Assembly: GCA_016717705.1 (NCBI GenBank)
Contig: JADKFD010000099.1
Location: 4,503 to 68,502, forward strand
DNA length: 64,000 nucleotides
Source: Rhodanobacteraceae bacterium
Lineage (GTDB): Bacteria; Pseudomonadota; Gammaproteobacteria; Xanthomonadales; SZUA-5
Direction of reading: 5' to 3'
This document shows, piece after piece, positions 51,174 through 59,033 of this stretch; the first letter of the stretch is position 1; each line of letters starts with the position of its first letter. Under the pieces are notes generated by a model, which searched no databases, was not told where the DNA came from, and worked only from the letters and a program-made list of their open reading frames with translations. A program made the position numbers and the translations under genes.

Positions 51174-52415
51174 CTACATCAACGCCGCAGTCGCGCAGAC
51201 CGCAATCAACACCGCCAGGTGCCCCGGCCAAAGTCGATTGAAATAGGCGCTGCCGGCACGCCGGGCCAGCACCATCTTGGTCACCATGTTGGTCGCGAAA
51301 CCAAGCACCAGCGCCCAGCGTGCGTCGTCGACACTGATCGTCGCGGAAGCCACCAGTTGCCCCATCGAGAGCGTCACCGCGTGCACGTCGGCAAGCCCGG
51401 CGCTGGCGGCGACGATCCAGATGCCGTGCGCCCCGAGCCAAGTCTTCAGTCCGGCGGAGATCAGCAGCACCGCGGCCAGCAGTCCGGCGAACACCAGTGC
51501 CTCGATCGGATCGAAGGGGCGGCCGCCGGAAGCCTCGGGATCGACGCTGCTGACGCGCGCCCGGCGCGCCAGCCACAGGGTTGCGATCGCCGCAACCGCG
51601 GTTCCGGCCAGCAACATCGGCCAGACGGTTCGCAGCAAGGCCAGCGAGGTACTCGCCAGCAGCACCGACATCAATAGCGTGGTGGTCACGCTGCCGGCCA
51701 TCCCGGCCGCCGCAGCGGCATCGACGCGCGCCGGTTCCCGGGTAGCGCGCTGACCCATCGCGGCAATCGTCGCTGCACTCGACACGAAGCCACCGACGAA
51801 ACCGGCCAGCGGCAACCCGATGCGCGCGCCGAAAATGCGCAGTGCCACGTGGCCGGCGGCACTGATCGCCATGATCAGCACGACGATTGCCCACAGTTTG
51901 CGGATCTCGAGCACGCCCCAGGGGTCGATGGTGCCCGCCGGCAACAGGGGCAGCACGATCAGGGCCGACGCCAGCAACAGCAGGCCGTCATGAATTTCCT
52001 GCGGTGTCAGCAGAATCTGGGCAAATCGGTGCAGATTGGACTTGCCGGCGAGCAGGATGGCCACCGCCACGCCCAGCGCCGCCGCCAGACCCGGTTCGCT
52101 CAGCGACAGCGCCCCGAGCAGATAGGTCAGCAGCAGCGCGATCTCGGTGGTGAGACCGGGATCCTCGGAGCTCGCGCGCACGTAGGACATCAAGGCCGCA
52201 AGGCCGACAAATGCACCCGCGAGCAACATCACCGGCAGGCCCAGATGCATGCCCAGCGCGCCCATCAGCGCCACCAGCGTAAAACTGCGCACGCCGGCTG
52301 CACTGCGATCCGGTCCGTCGCCCTTGCGCCGTTCGCGTTCGATACCGACCAGCAGCCCGAGGCCCAGAGCCACGATGAAACCGAACAGCACATCCATTGT
52401 CGGCAGGGATTCCAT
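51174..52415 (-). CDS. MgtC/SapB-DUF4010 membrane protein
   Basis: It has 413 residues. The N-terminal MgtC/SapB part (MDVLFGFIVALGLGLLVGIERERRK, GVRSFTLVALMGALGMHLG) is followed by a DUF4010 block of seven or more helices. Examples are GLLLLASALIVLPLLPAG, LPLAGFVGGFVSSAATIAAM, WPMLLAGTAVAAIATLW and DVHAVTLSMGQLVASATIS. The family is widespread, and the function (perhaps cation or small-molecule transport) is not settled. Starts at 52415 and 52397 are both plausible. It is divergent from the SDR gene. Confidence 0.88.
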   Translation of the reverse strand: MESLPTMDVLFGFIVALGLGLLVGIERERRKGDGPDRSAAGVRSFTLVALMGALGMHLGLPVMLLAGAFVGLAALMSYVRASSEDPGLTTEIALLLTYLLGALSLSEPGLAAALGVAVAILLAGKSNLHRFAQILLTPQEIHDGLLLLASALIVLPLLPAGTIDPWGVLEIRKLWAIVVLIMAISAAGHVALRIFGARIGLPLAGFVGGFVSSAATIAAMGQRATREPARVDAAAAAGMAGSVTTTLLMSVLLASTSLALLRTVWPMLLAGTAVAAIATLWLARRARVSSVDPEASGGRPFDPIEALVFAGLLAAVLLISAGLKTWLGAHGIWIVAASAGLADVHAVTLSMGQLVASATISVDDARWALVLGFATNMVTKMVLARRAGSAYFNRLWPGHLAVLIAVCATAALM

Positions 52416-52472
52416 CGGCATAGAGTCGCGCGCGGCGCGGCAGTGTTCAAGTCCGATCGGAGCAAAGCAGCG

Positions 52473-53774
52473 ATGAGAGTATTGGTCACCGGCGCGCTCG
52501 GGTTCATCGGACGGCAGATCGTCGCCAGATTGCTCGTGCACGGCCATGAGGTGGTCGCCGCGGTGCGCCCGCAGCGGCGCGGCGAATTGCCCGATGCGGT
52601 GGTGGCGGTCGACTGCGATCTGGCGCGCGACCTCGATCCGGCGATCTGGCTGCCGCGGCTGAGTGGCGTCGATGCCATTGTCAACGCCGCCGGCCTGCTC
52701 AAGGGCGACGGCGCCCTGCTCGATGCGGTGCATCGGCAGGCACCGCTGGCGCTCGCACGCGCGGCAGCGGAACTGGGCATCACCCGATTCGTGCAGATTT
52801 CCGCGCTCGGCGAACCGCGCGACGGCGCCTTCATCGCCAGCAAGCATGCCGGCGACCAAGCGCTGCTCGCGGCGGGTCTTGCGCTGACCGTGCTGCGGCC
52901 CTCACTGGTGTACGCCTTTGCCGGCAGCTACGGCGGCAGTTCGTTGCTGCGCGCGCTGGCGGCGGCGCCGTGGCTGATTCCGGTGCCGGGTTGGGGACGG
53001 CAACTGGTGCAGCCGCTGCACGTGCAGGATCTGGCCGACATCGTGGTCGCGGCGCTGGCATGGCCGGCCGTGGAGGACTCGACGGCCGATCGGATCTTCA
53101 CCGTGGTCGGCCCGGAACTGATGCCGATCAGCCAGTTTCTGCGCGCGCTGCGCCGCTGGTTGCGCTTGCCGGATGCGCCGCTGCTGCCGCTGCCGATCTG
53201 GCTGCTGCGGATCGCCGGCGCACTCGGCGAGCGCCTGGGCGATGGCCCGCTGGGTTCGACGCTGGTACGCATGGTCGCGCGCGGCAATGCCGGTACGCTC
53301 GCCGATCACGCCCGCCTGCAGCAGTGCTTCGGCATCGCGCCGCAACCGTTCGCACAGTGGCAGGCGCGCGAACCCAGCCAGGTGCAGGACCGCTGGCACG
53401 CGCGTCTGTATCCGCTGGCACCGCTGTTGCGCGTGGGCCTGGGACTGACCTGCCTGCTGTCGGCGATGGCCGGCTTTGCGCAAACACCGGCGCAGATCAG
53501 CGTGCTGGCCGCGCCGCTGCAGTGGCCTGAATGGCTGGCCTGGCTGCTCGGCTACGGCGGCAGCGCGGCCGATGCCGTGCTCGGCGCCATGCTGCTCGGC
53601 AACTGGCGGCCGCGGCTGGCCGCCGACCTGTTGCTCGTGCTGGTGCTCGGCTACACGCTGGCGTTGGGCATCGGCATGCCCGGATTGTGGTTCGATCCCT
53701 GGGGCGCACTGGCCAAGAACCTGAGCATCCTGCCGGCGATCCTGATCTGGCGCGTGCTCAGCGACCGCCGATGA
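52473..53774 (+). CDS. NAD(P)-dependent epimerase/SDR fused to a DoxX-like membrane domain
   Basis: It has 433 residues. Residues 1-290 are an atypical SDR: dinucleotide motif VTGALGFIGRQI, NAAGLLKGDGALLDA, RFVQISALGEPR, ASKHAGDQALLAAGLALTVLRPSLVY. The C-terminal 130 residues are four hydrophobic segments of DoxX type (LLRVGLGLTCLLSAMAGFAQ, WLAWLLGYGGSAADAVLGAM, ADLLLVLVLGYTLALGIGMP, NLSILPAILIWRVL). The fusion may place a membrane-lipid or quinone-related oxidoreductase at the bilayer. The stop overlaps the DUF2269 ATG, so the two membrane proteins probably work together. Confidence 0.88.
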   Translation: MRVLVTGALGFIGRQIVARLLVHGHEVVAAVRPQRRGELPDAVVAVDCDLARDLDPAIWLPRLSGVDAIVNAAGLLKGDGALLDAVHRQAPLALARAAAELGITRFVQISALGEPRDGAFIASKHAGDQALLAAGLALTVLRPSLVYAFAGSYGGSSLLRALAAAPWLIPVPGWGRQLVQPLHVQDLADIVVAALAWPAVEDSTADRIFTVVGPELMPISQFLRALRRWLRLPDAPLLPLPIWLLRIAGALGERLGDGPLGSTLVRMVARGNAGTLADHARLQQCFGIAPQPFAQWQAREPSQVQDRWHARLYPLAPLLRVGLGLTCLLSAMAGFAQTPAQISVLAAPLQWPEWLAWLLGYGGSAADAVLGAMLLGNWRPRLAADLLLVLVLGYTLALGIGMPGLWFDPWGALAKNLSILPAILIWRVLSDRR

Positions 53775-54238
53775 GCAGCTATCTGGTCCTGAAATGGCTG
53801 CACATCCTGTCGTCGACGATCCTGTTCGGCACCGGCCTGGGCATCGCCTTCTTTCAGTGGATGAGCTGGCGCAGCGGCGAGATCGCGGTGATCGCACGCA
53901 TCACCCGGCTGACCGTGCTGGCCGATTTCGTGTTCACCACGCCCGCCGTGCTGATCCAGTTGCTGAGCGGATTCGCGCTGCTGCACACGCTGTCGCTGCC
54001 GTGGACCACGCCGTGGGTGCTGGCCGCACTGGCGCTGTACGCACTGACCGGCGCCTGCTGGCTGCCGGTGGTCTTCATCCAGATGCGCCTGGCGCGCATG
54101 GCAGCAGCGGCGCAAGCCAGCGGCCACCCTCTGCCCGCCGAGTTTGCCCGGCAGATGCGCATCTGGTTCATCCTCGGCTGGCCGGCCTTCCTGGCGGTGC
54201 TGGCGATCTTCTGGCTGATGGTGCGAAAGGGTTGGTGA
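53771..54238 (+). CDS. DUF2269 integral membrane protein
   Basis: It has 155 residues and four helices: SYLVLKWLHILSSTILFGTG, LADFVFTTPAVLIQLLSGFA, WVLAALALYALTGACWLPVV, WFILGWPAFLAVLAIFWLMV. The conserved KWLHILS and the PAVLIQ segment define the family. Function unknown. It is translationally coupled to the SDR-DoxX gene by ATGA overlap; I recall the same pairing elsewhere. Confidence 0.88.
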   Translation: MSSYLVLKWLHILSSTILFGTGLGIAFFQWMSWRSGEIAVIARITRLTVLADFVFTTPAVLIQLLSGFALLHTLSLPWTTPWVLAALALYALTGACWLPVVFIQMRLARMAAAAQASGHPLPAEFARQMRIWFILGWPAFLAVLAIFWLMVRKGW

Positions 54239-54272
54239 GTAGTGAAAAGTGAGTAGTGAGGGTGAGAGGCGG
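54236..54272. repeat. GTGAGTAGTGA tandem tract (family F)
   Basis: TGAGTAGTGAAAAGTGAGTAGTGAGGGTGAGAG directly overlaps the DUF2269 stop; the inverse (CACTCACTACTCACC) occurs at 32040 before mocR, and CTCACTACCACTTCTCACC at 54367. Confidence 0.55.
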
Positions 54273-54472
54273 TAGAACCCGGTGACGCGGGGTTCAGTCG
54301 GAGATGGGAGCGCGCGGCGCGACCAACGCACGGATGGAACTGAATGCCGCCGAACGGCACCGGGTTTCTCACTACCACTTCTCACCACCACCTGCTCCTC
54401 CCCATTCCACGCGCCTTCAAGCGCGCTCCGCTATGCTCCGCGCCCAGTCTGTATTTGAAGGGTGATTCGATC

Positions 54473-55361
54473 ATGAGCGTTCGTGACTGGTGGCTGGCGA
54501 CAGCGATGGCCGGCTTGTTCTGCACCGGCGCATTCGCCGACACGCCGCAGGCCCAACCCACGCCGGAGCCGCAGGTCCAGGCCGCGCAAGCTACGCCGGC
54601 CCAGCCGACCGAGGCGCACAGCATGCCCAGTTGGGTACCCGGACCAGTGATGGTCCAGGCGCAGGCCCCGGAGCCCGGCCGCGTTGCGGCGCGTGAGCTG
54701 GGTCTCGCCTTCACCTTGCCCGAATCCTGGCGCGCGGACGACGTCACCTGGCGCGAACTCGACGCGACCGAAGCCAAGACCATCAATCCGACCGCCGAAG
54801 CCGCGATGGTGGTCGAGTTGGCCGGCAAGAACGGCGAGAGCCAGCGCCTGCTGACGCTCTATCGCCTGCCGCTGGAAGATTGGCGGGCCGCCGACCGTAC
54901 CGGCAAGGCCGGTCCGGGACGGATCACCTTCACCATGGCCGAGAAGGGTTACGTGGTGGTGCGCCCGCCCGAGGCTACGGCGCCCGGACGCTACGCGACG
55001 CTGCGCAATGCGTTGGAAGATGCGATCGGAACGCTCGCCCTCTACGACGCCTACAGCGAAGAGCGTTTCTTGCGTCCGCAGATCGGCACCGATTTTGCCG
55101 GCACGCTGATCGATGGCTCGGCGATCGCCCTGCATATGGAGAACGGCGGCAAGCTGACCCTGACCTTCGGCAAGGACCAGCGCGTGATCAAGGGCCCGCT
55201 GGCTGCAGCGCGACTCGCAGATCGTCGGCCAGTTGCTGGATCTCGGCGACAAGGTGCACCCGGCGCTGCTGTTCCATTACGACGGCAAGGGTCTGATTGC
55301 GGTCAAATGGGATGAGTCGCTGTTCGGCAACATCGGCGTGCGCCTGGACAAGCCGCAATGA
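54473..55361 (+). CDS. secreted protein of unknown function (one frameshift)
   Basis: The ATG at 54473 follows GAAGGGTGA. Signal (WWLATAMAGLFCTGAFA), a Pro/Gln/Ala spacer (PQAQPTPEPQVQAAQATPAQ), then a domain with LGLAFTLPESWRADDVTWRE, LLTLYRLPLEDWRAADRTG and FAGTLIDGSAIALHMENGGK. At 55196-55203 the frame shifts by one extra base. The continuation SQIVGQLLDLGDKVHPALLF, HYDGKGLIAVKWDESLFGN ends at 55361 and clearly belongs to the same protein (about 295 residues). I do not recognise the family. Confidence 0.7.
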
Positions 55362-55374
55362 TCCGGGTCTCGAA

Positions 55375-57082
55375 ATGAGCCTGAGCGATCGCCAGCAGCG
55401 CCAGTTCTGGCTGCTGCTGGCTTTCGCCCTGTTGCTGATCGGTGCCGGCATCGGTCTGCGCGACCCGTGGCCGGCCGATGAGCCGCGTTTCACGCTGGTC
55501 GCCAAGCAGATGGTCGACAGCGGCCAGTGGTTGTTCCCGCATCGCGGCAACGAGTTGTATTCGGACAAGCCGCCGATGTTCATGTGGATGCAGGCGGTCG
55601 GTCATGCGCTGACCGGCTCCTGGCGCATCGCCTTCCTGCTGCCCTCGCTGCTGTCGGGACTGCTGACGCTGACCCTGGTGTTCGATCTGGCGCGCCGCCT
55701 GCACGGGCGCAAGGTCGCCTGGATCGCCGCGGCGACGCTGCTGTTCACGCTGCACTTCACTTTCCAGACGCGCGCGGCGCAGATCGACGGCACCCTGCTC
55801 GGCATCATGACGCTGGCCTGTTATGGCTTGCTGCGCCATTTGCTGCTGGGCCCGAACTGGCGCTGGCTGTGGATCGGCTGTTTCGCCGCGGGCATTGGTA
55901 CCATCACCAAGGGCGTGGCTTTCCTCGCCTTGTTGCTGATTCCGCTGGCCCTGCTGGGCCGGCGCCTGGGTTGGCAGGGGCTTGCCGCCGCGCCGGCCGT
56001 TCGCGCCCGGGCGCAGCGCGCTGGCGGCCCTCGCCTTCGTCGGCGCCGTGGCCCTGTGGCTGGTACCGATGCTGCTGACGGTGTGGCTGAAGGACGACCC
56101 CGAATACCGCGCCTACGCCAGCGACATCCTGTTCGGGCAGACCGCGTCGCGCTATCTGCAGCCGACCCACCATCTGAAGCCGCCCTGGTATTACCTCGGC
56201 GTGATCGCCTCGCTGTGGCTGCCGACTTCCTTCGCCCTGATCTGGGCGATTCCGCACTGGTGGCGCGGCTGGCGCCGCGGCCAGCGGCCGGCACGCGTGT
56301 ACCTGCCGCTGCTGTACGTGGTGGTGATCGTGTTCTTCTTTTCGCTGTCCGGCGGCAAGCGCGACGTCTACATCCTGCCGGCGCTGCCGATGTTCGTGCT
56401 GGCGCTGGCGCCGCTGCTGCCGGGTCTGCTGCGCAAGCGCTCGGTGCAGCTGACGCTGTTCGCGCTGGCGCTGACCCTGGCTGCGCTGCTGACGATCGGC
56501 TCGCTGTACGCGATGTTCGGCGAGCCGGCCTTCGCCGAGAAGCTGCGCAGCATGCGTGGCCTGGATCCCTGGCACATGACGCTGACCATGGGCGTGCTCG
56601 GCCTGCTCGCCGCCATCGCACTACGCCCTCGCCGCGGCGCGCTGACGCTGGCCAGCACGCTGACCGGCATCTGGCTGCTCTACGGATTCTGGGTCTACCC
56701 GCTGATCAACGACACGCGCTCGGCGCGCGGCGTGATGATGCAGGCCGGAGCACTGATCGGGCCGGACGCCGAACTCGGACTGCTCAGCTGGAAGGAGCAG
56801 AACCTGCTGATGGCTGATCGCCCGGCCAAGGTGTTCGGCTTCCTGACCCCGCGTGCGGAGCAGGAACTGGCCGCCGTCGCCTGGCTGCGCGCGGCACCGG
56901 ACAAACGCTGGGTGATGGCGCAGAGCATGTCGCTGCAGGGGTGTTTCCTGATCGACAAGGCCACCGTGGTGGGCGAATCCAACCGCCGCCGCTGGTACCT
57001 GGTCAACGCCGACGCCCTGCGCGAGCAGTGCCTGCCGCACCCGCCCGAGGCCTGGGAACGGCATAACGTGGCTTATCACTGA
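55375..57082 (+). CDS. ArnT/PMT-like integral membrane glycosyltransferase (one frameshift)
   Basis: Second GT-C enzyme of the window, about 568 residues when joined. The catalytic first loop has DPWPADEPRFTLVAKQMVDS, with ELYSDKPPMFMWMQAVGHAL next, as in ArnT-like enzymes. At 55977-55980 a GGGG (GGG expected) shifts the frame between LGRRLGWQG and LPPRRPFAPGRSALA. Both sides are conserved helices. The C-terminal region has PTHHLKPPWYYLGVIASLWL, FFFSLSGGKRDVYILPALP and a soluble end (AAPDKRWVMAQSMSLQGCFL). Sugar and acceptor unknown. The error looks technical. Confidence 0.82.
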
Positions 57083-57087
57083 AGAGC

Positions 57088-57171
<84 letters not shown>

Positions 57172-57192
57172 GCCACCACTTACCTTCACCCC

Positions 57193-57948
57193 ATGCACCT
57201 CCACCTCGAAGGCCACGGCCCGCCGCTGGTCCTGATCCACGGCTGGGCCATGCATGGCGGCGTGTTTGCGCCGCTGTTGCGCGAACTGTCCGCGCATTTC
57301 GAGTGCCATGTGGTCGACCTGCCCGGCCACGGATTGAGTGAAGAGCGTGGCGGGCTGGATCTGGACCGCGGTGTGGATCGTCTGCTCGCGGTGCTGCCAC
57401 CGGCGCCCTGGCTGGGTTGGTCGCTGGGCGGGATGTTCGCGCTGGAAGCGGCGGTGCGCGCGCCCGATCGGGTGAGCGCACTGATCGAAATCGCGGCCTC
57501 GCCGCGCTTCGTCGTGGCGCCCGACTGGCCGCATGCGGTCGAGCACGCCGTGTTCGAACAATTCGGCGCCGATCTGTCCGCCGACTACCGCGCCACCATC
57601 GAGCGCTTCATCGCGCTCGAAGTGCATGGCGACGCGCATGCGCGCGACGAGATCCGCTGGCTGCGCGAGCGCCTGGCCGAGCGGCCGCCCTCCGATCCAC
57701 GCATCCTGGTCGATGGCCTGGCAATTCTGGCGGACGGCGATCTGCGCAGCGAGTTGCCGCGATTGACGGTACCGAGCCTGTGGATCGCCGGACAGCGCGA
57801 TCGTCTGGTGCCGTGGCAGGCGATGCGCGACGCTGCCGCGATGGCGCCCGGGGGCCAGTTCCAGCGGATCGATCGTGCCGGGCATGCGCCGTTTCTGAGT
57901 CATCCGGGCTGGTGGCGGCGGCGATCCGCGGCTGTGGGGGCGGGTTGA
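57193..57948 (+). CDS. bioH: alpha/beta hydrolase, BioH-type carboxylesterase
   Basis: Probably the pimeloyl-ACP methyl ester esterase of biotin synthesis. It has 251 residues. Oxyanion site LVLIHGWAMHGGVF, VVDLPGHGLS, nucleophile LGWSLGGMFALEAA, ASPRFVVAPDWPHAV (BioH-like), SLWIAGQRDRLVP (Asp) and IDRAGHAPFLSHP (His). The last residues (WWRRRSAAVGAG) look out of frame. A shifted reading gives GLVAAAIRGCGGG, so the true end may differ slightly. No other bio genes are near, which keeps a general esterase possible. Confidence 0.8.
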   Translation: MHLHLEGHGPPLVLIHGWAMHGGVFAPLLRELSAHFECHVVDLPGHGLSEERGGLDLDRGVDRLLAVLPPAPWLGWSLGGMFALEAAVRAPDRVSALIEIAASPRFVVAPDWPHAVEHAVFEQFGADLSADYRATIERFIALEVHGDAHARDEIRWLRERLAERPPSDPRILVDGLAILADGDLRSELPRLTVPSLWIAGQRDRLVPWQAMRDAAAMAPGGQFQRIDRAGHAPFLSHPGWWRRRSAAVGAG

Positions 57949-57954
57949 AGGCCG

Positions 57955-58020
57955 CGGTCGCTCCTGATCATGACCTGGGCTGCGTGACCGCCGCGCGGGA
58001 CGTGCACGCCTCGCTCCTAC
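57955..58020. repeat. diverged GGTCGC...CGCTCCTAC palindrome at the xdhC end
   Basis: CGGTCGCTCCTGATCATGAC on the left and GGACGTGCACGCCTCGCTCC TAC on the right relate to the element at 34079-34143. The CTA at 58017-58019 is the xdhC stop codon on the minus strand. Confidence 0.65.
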
Positions 58021-58940
58021 GCAGGCGTCGATGCGCGAGGCCCACGCCCGCGGCGCGGCGCCCACCAATGATGCGGGGCACGCACCTGGATCAGATGCGC
58101 CAGCACGCTGACGGCGATCTCCTGCGGCGTTTGCGCGCCGATCGGCAGGCCCACCGGTGCCTGCAGCACGGCCAGTTGCTGCGCCTCATCGGCGCTCAGC
58201 GCGGCCATCACTTCGGCGATGCGCTTGCGGCTGCCCATCATGCCGAGAAAAGCGAACTGCGCGCCGGCAAGCACGCGCAAGCTCGCCACGTCGCTGACGT
58301 AATCGCGATTGAGCAGCACGACGTACAGCGCACGGCGCGTGTCCAGCGCGTCTCTCAGCTTGCCAAATTCACCCGTCAGCGCTTGCGCCTGCGGGTACTG
58401 CGCGGGATCGGCGTATTCCGGTCGCGGGTCATAGACCCACAGATCGAAGTCCAGGGATCGCCCCAGTTCGTATAACGCCAGTCCGCAATGTCCGCCGCCG
58501 ACGATCAGCAGGCGCGGATCGGGCTCGATGGTCGTCGCAGTGCCCACCGCGCCGATGTCGCTGCCGTCGAGTTGCACGCTTGCGCCCAACGCCAGCGTAT
58601 TGGCGATGATCTGCGCGCGCTCAGCGTCCGCAGCGCCATCCCAGCGCCGCAGCGCCAACTCCATGCGGCCGCCGCAGACGCCGGCCGAGCCGGCGCCGCC
58701 GGTCAGATCGATCTGGATCTCGCCGTCGCGACCGCCGCGCTCAAGCAACTCCCGGGCAGCAGCGACCACGCGCGCCTCGGCCAGGCCGCCGCCGATGCTG
58801 AATTCAGTCGCTCCTCCCGAAATCAGCATGCGCGCACCCGCCTTGCGCGGCGTCGCGCCGCGCGTGGCGAGCACGCTGGCCAGCACCACCGGCTCGCGGC
58901 AGACCCAGTCGGCCAGGCGCGCAAACAGGCGCTCGTTCAA
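58017..58940 (-). CDS. xdhC: XdhC/CoxI-family molybdenum cofactor maturation protein
   Basis: Binds and sulphurates Moco and delivers it to xanthine dehydrogenase. It has 307 residues. N-terminal XdhC/CoxI domain (VLASVLATRGATPRKAGARM, FSIGGGLAEARVV, GVCGGRMELALRRW). C-terminal Rossmann domain (LLIVGGGHCGLALYELGRSL, WVYDPRPEYADPAQYP, VVLLNRDYVSDVASLR, FLGMMGSRKRIAEV). It is third in the xdhABC operon, 89 bases after xdhB because of a repeat pair. Its UAG stop is the end of another palindrome. Confidence 0.94.
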   Translation of the reverse strand: MNERLFARLADWVCREPVVLASVLATRGATPRKAGARMLISGGATEFSIGGGLAEARVVAAARELLERGGRDGEIQIDLTGGAGSAGVCGGRMELALRRWDGAADAERAQIIANTLALGASVQLDGSDIGAVGTATTIEPDPRLLIVGGGHCGLALYELGRSLDFDLWVYDPRPEYADPAQYPQAQALTGEFGKLRDALDTRRALYVVLLNRDYVSDVASLRVLAGAQFAFLGMMGSRKRIAEVMAALSADEAQQLAVLQAPVGLPIGAQTPQEIAVSVLAHLIQVRAPHHWWAPRRGRGPRASTPA

Positions 58941-58960
58941 GCGCGTGGTACCGACGATGT

Positions 58961-59033
58961 GTAGGAGCGCGCTCGCGCGCGATCGCAGTCATCGGCAGCC
59001 ATCAGCCCACATCGCGCGCAAGCGCGCTCCTAC
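58961..59033. repeat. family C inverted pair between xdhB and xdhC
   Basis: GTAGGAGCGCGCTCGCGCGC GAT at the left and ATCGCGCGCAAGCGCGCTCC TAC at the right, 26 bases apart, the same design as 30833-30909. The right end contains the xdhB stop codon (CTA at 59030-59032). Confidence 0.87.

Noticed and set aside
58961..59033. CRISPR array
   Set aside because: Repeats in the window are palindromic, dispersed and not regularly spaced, with no unique spacers and no cas genes.
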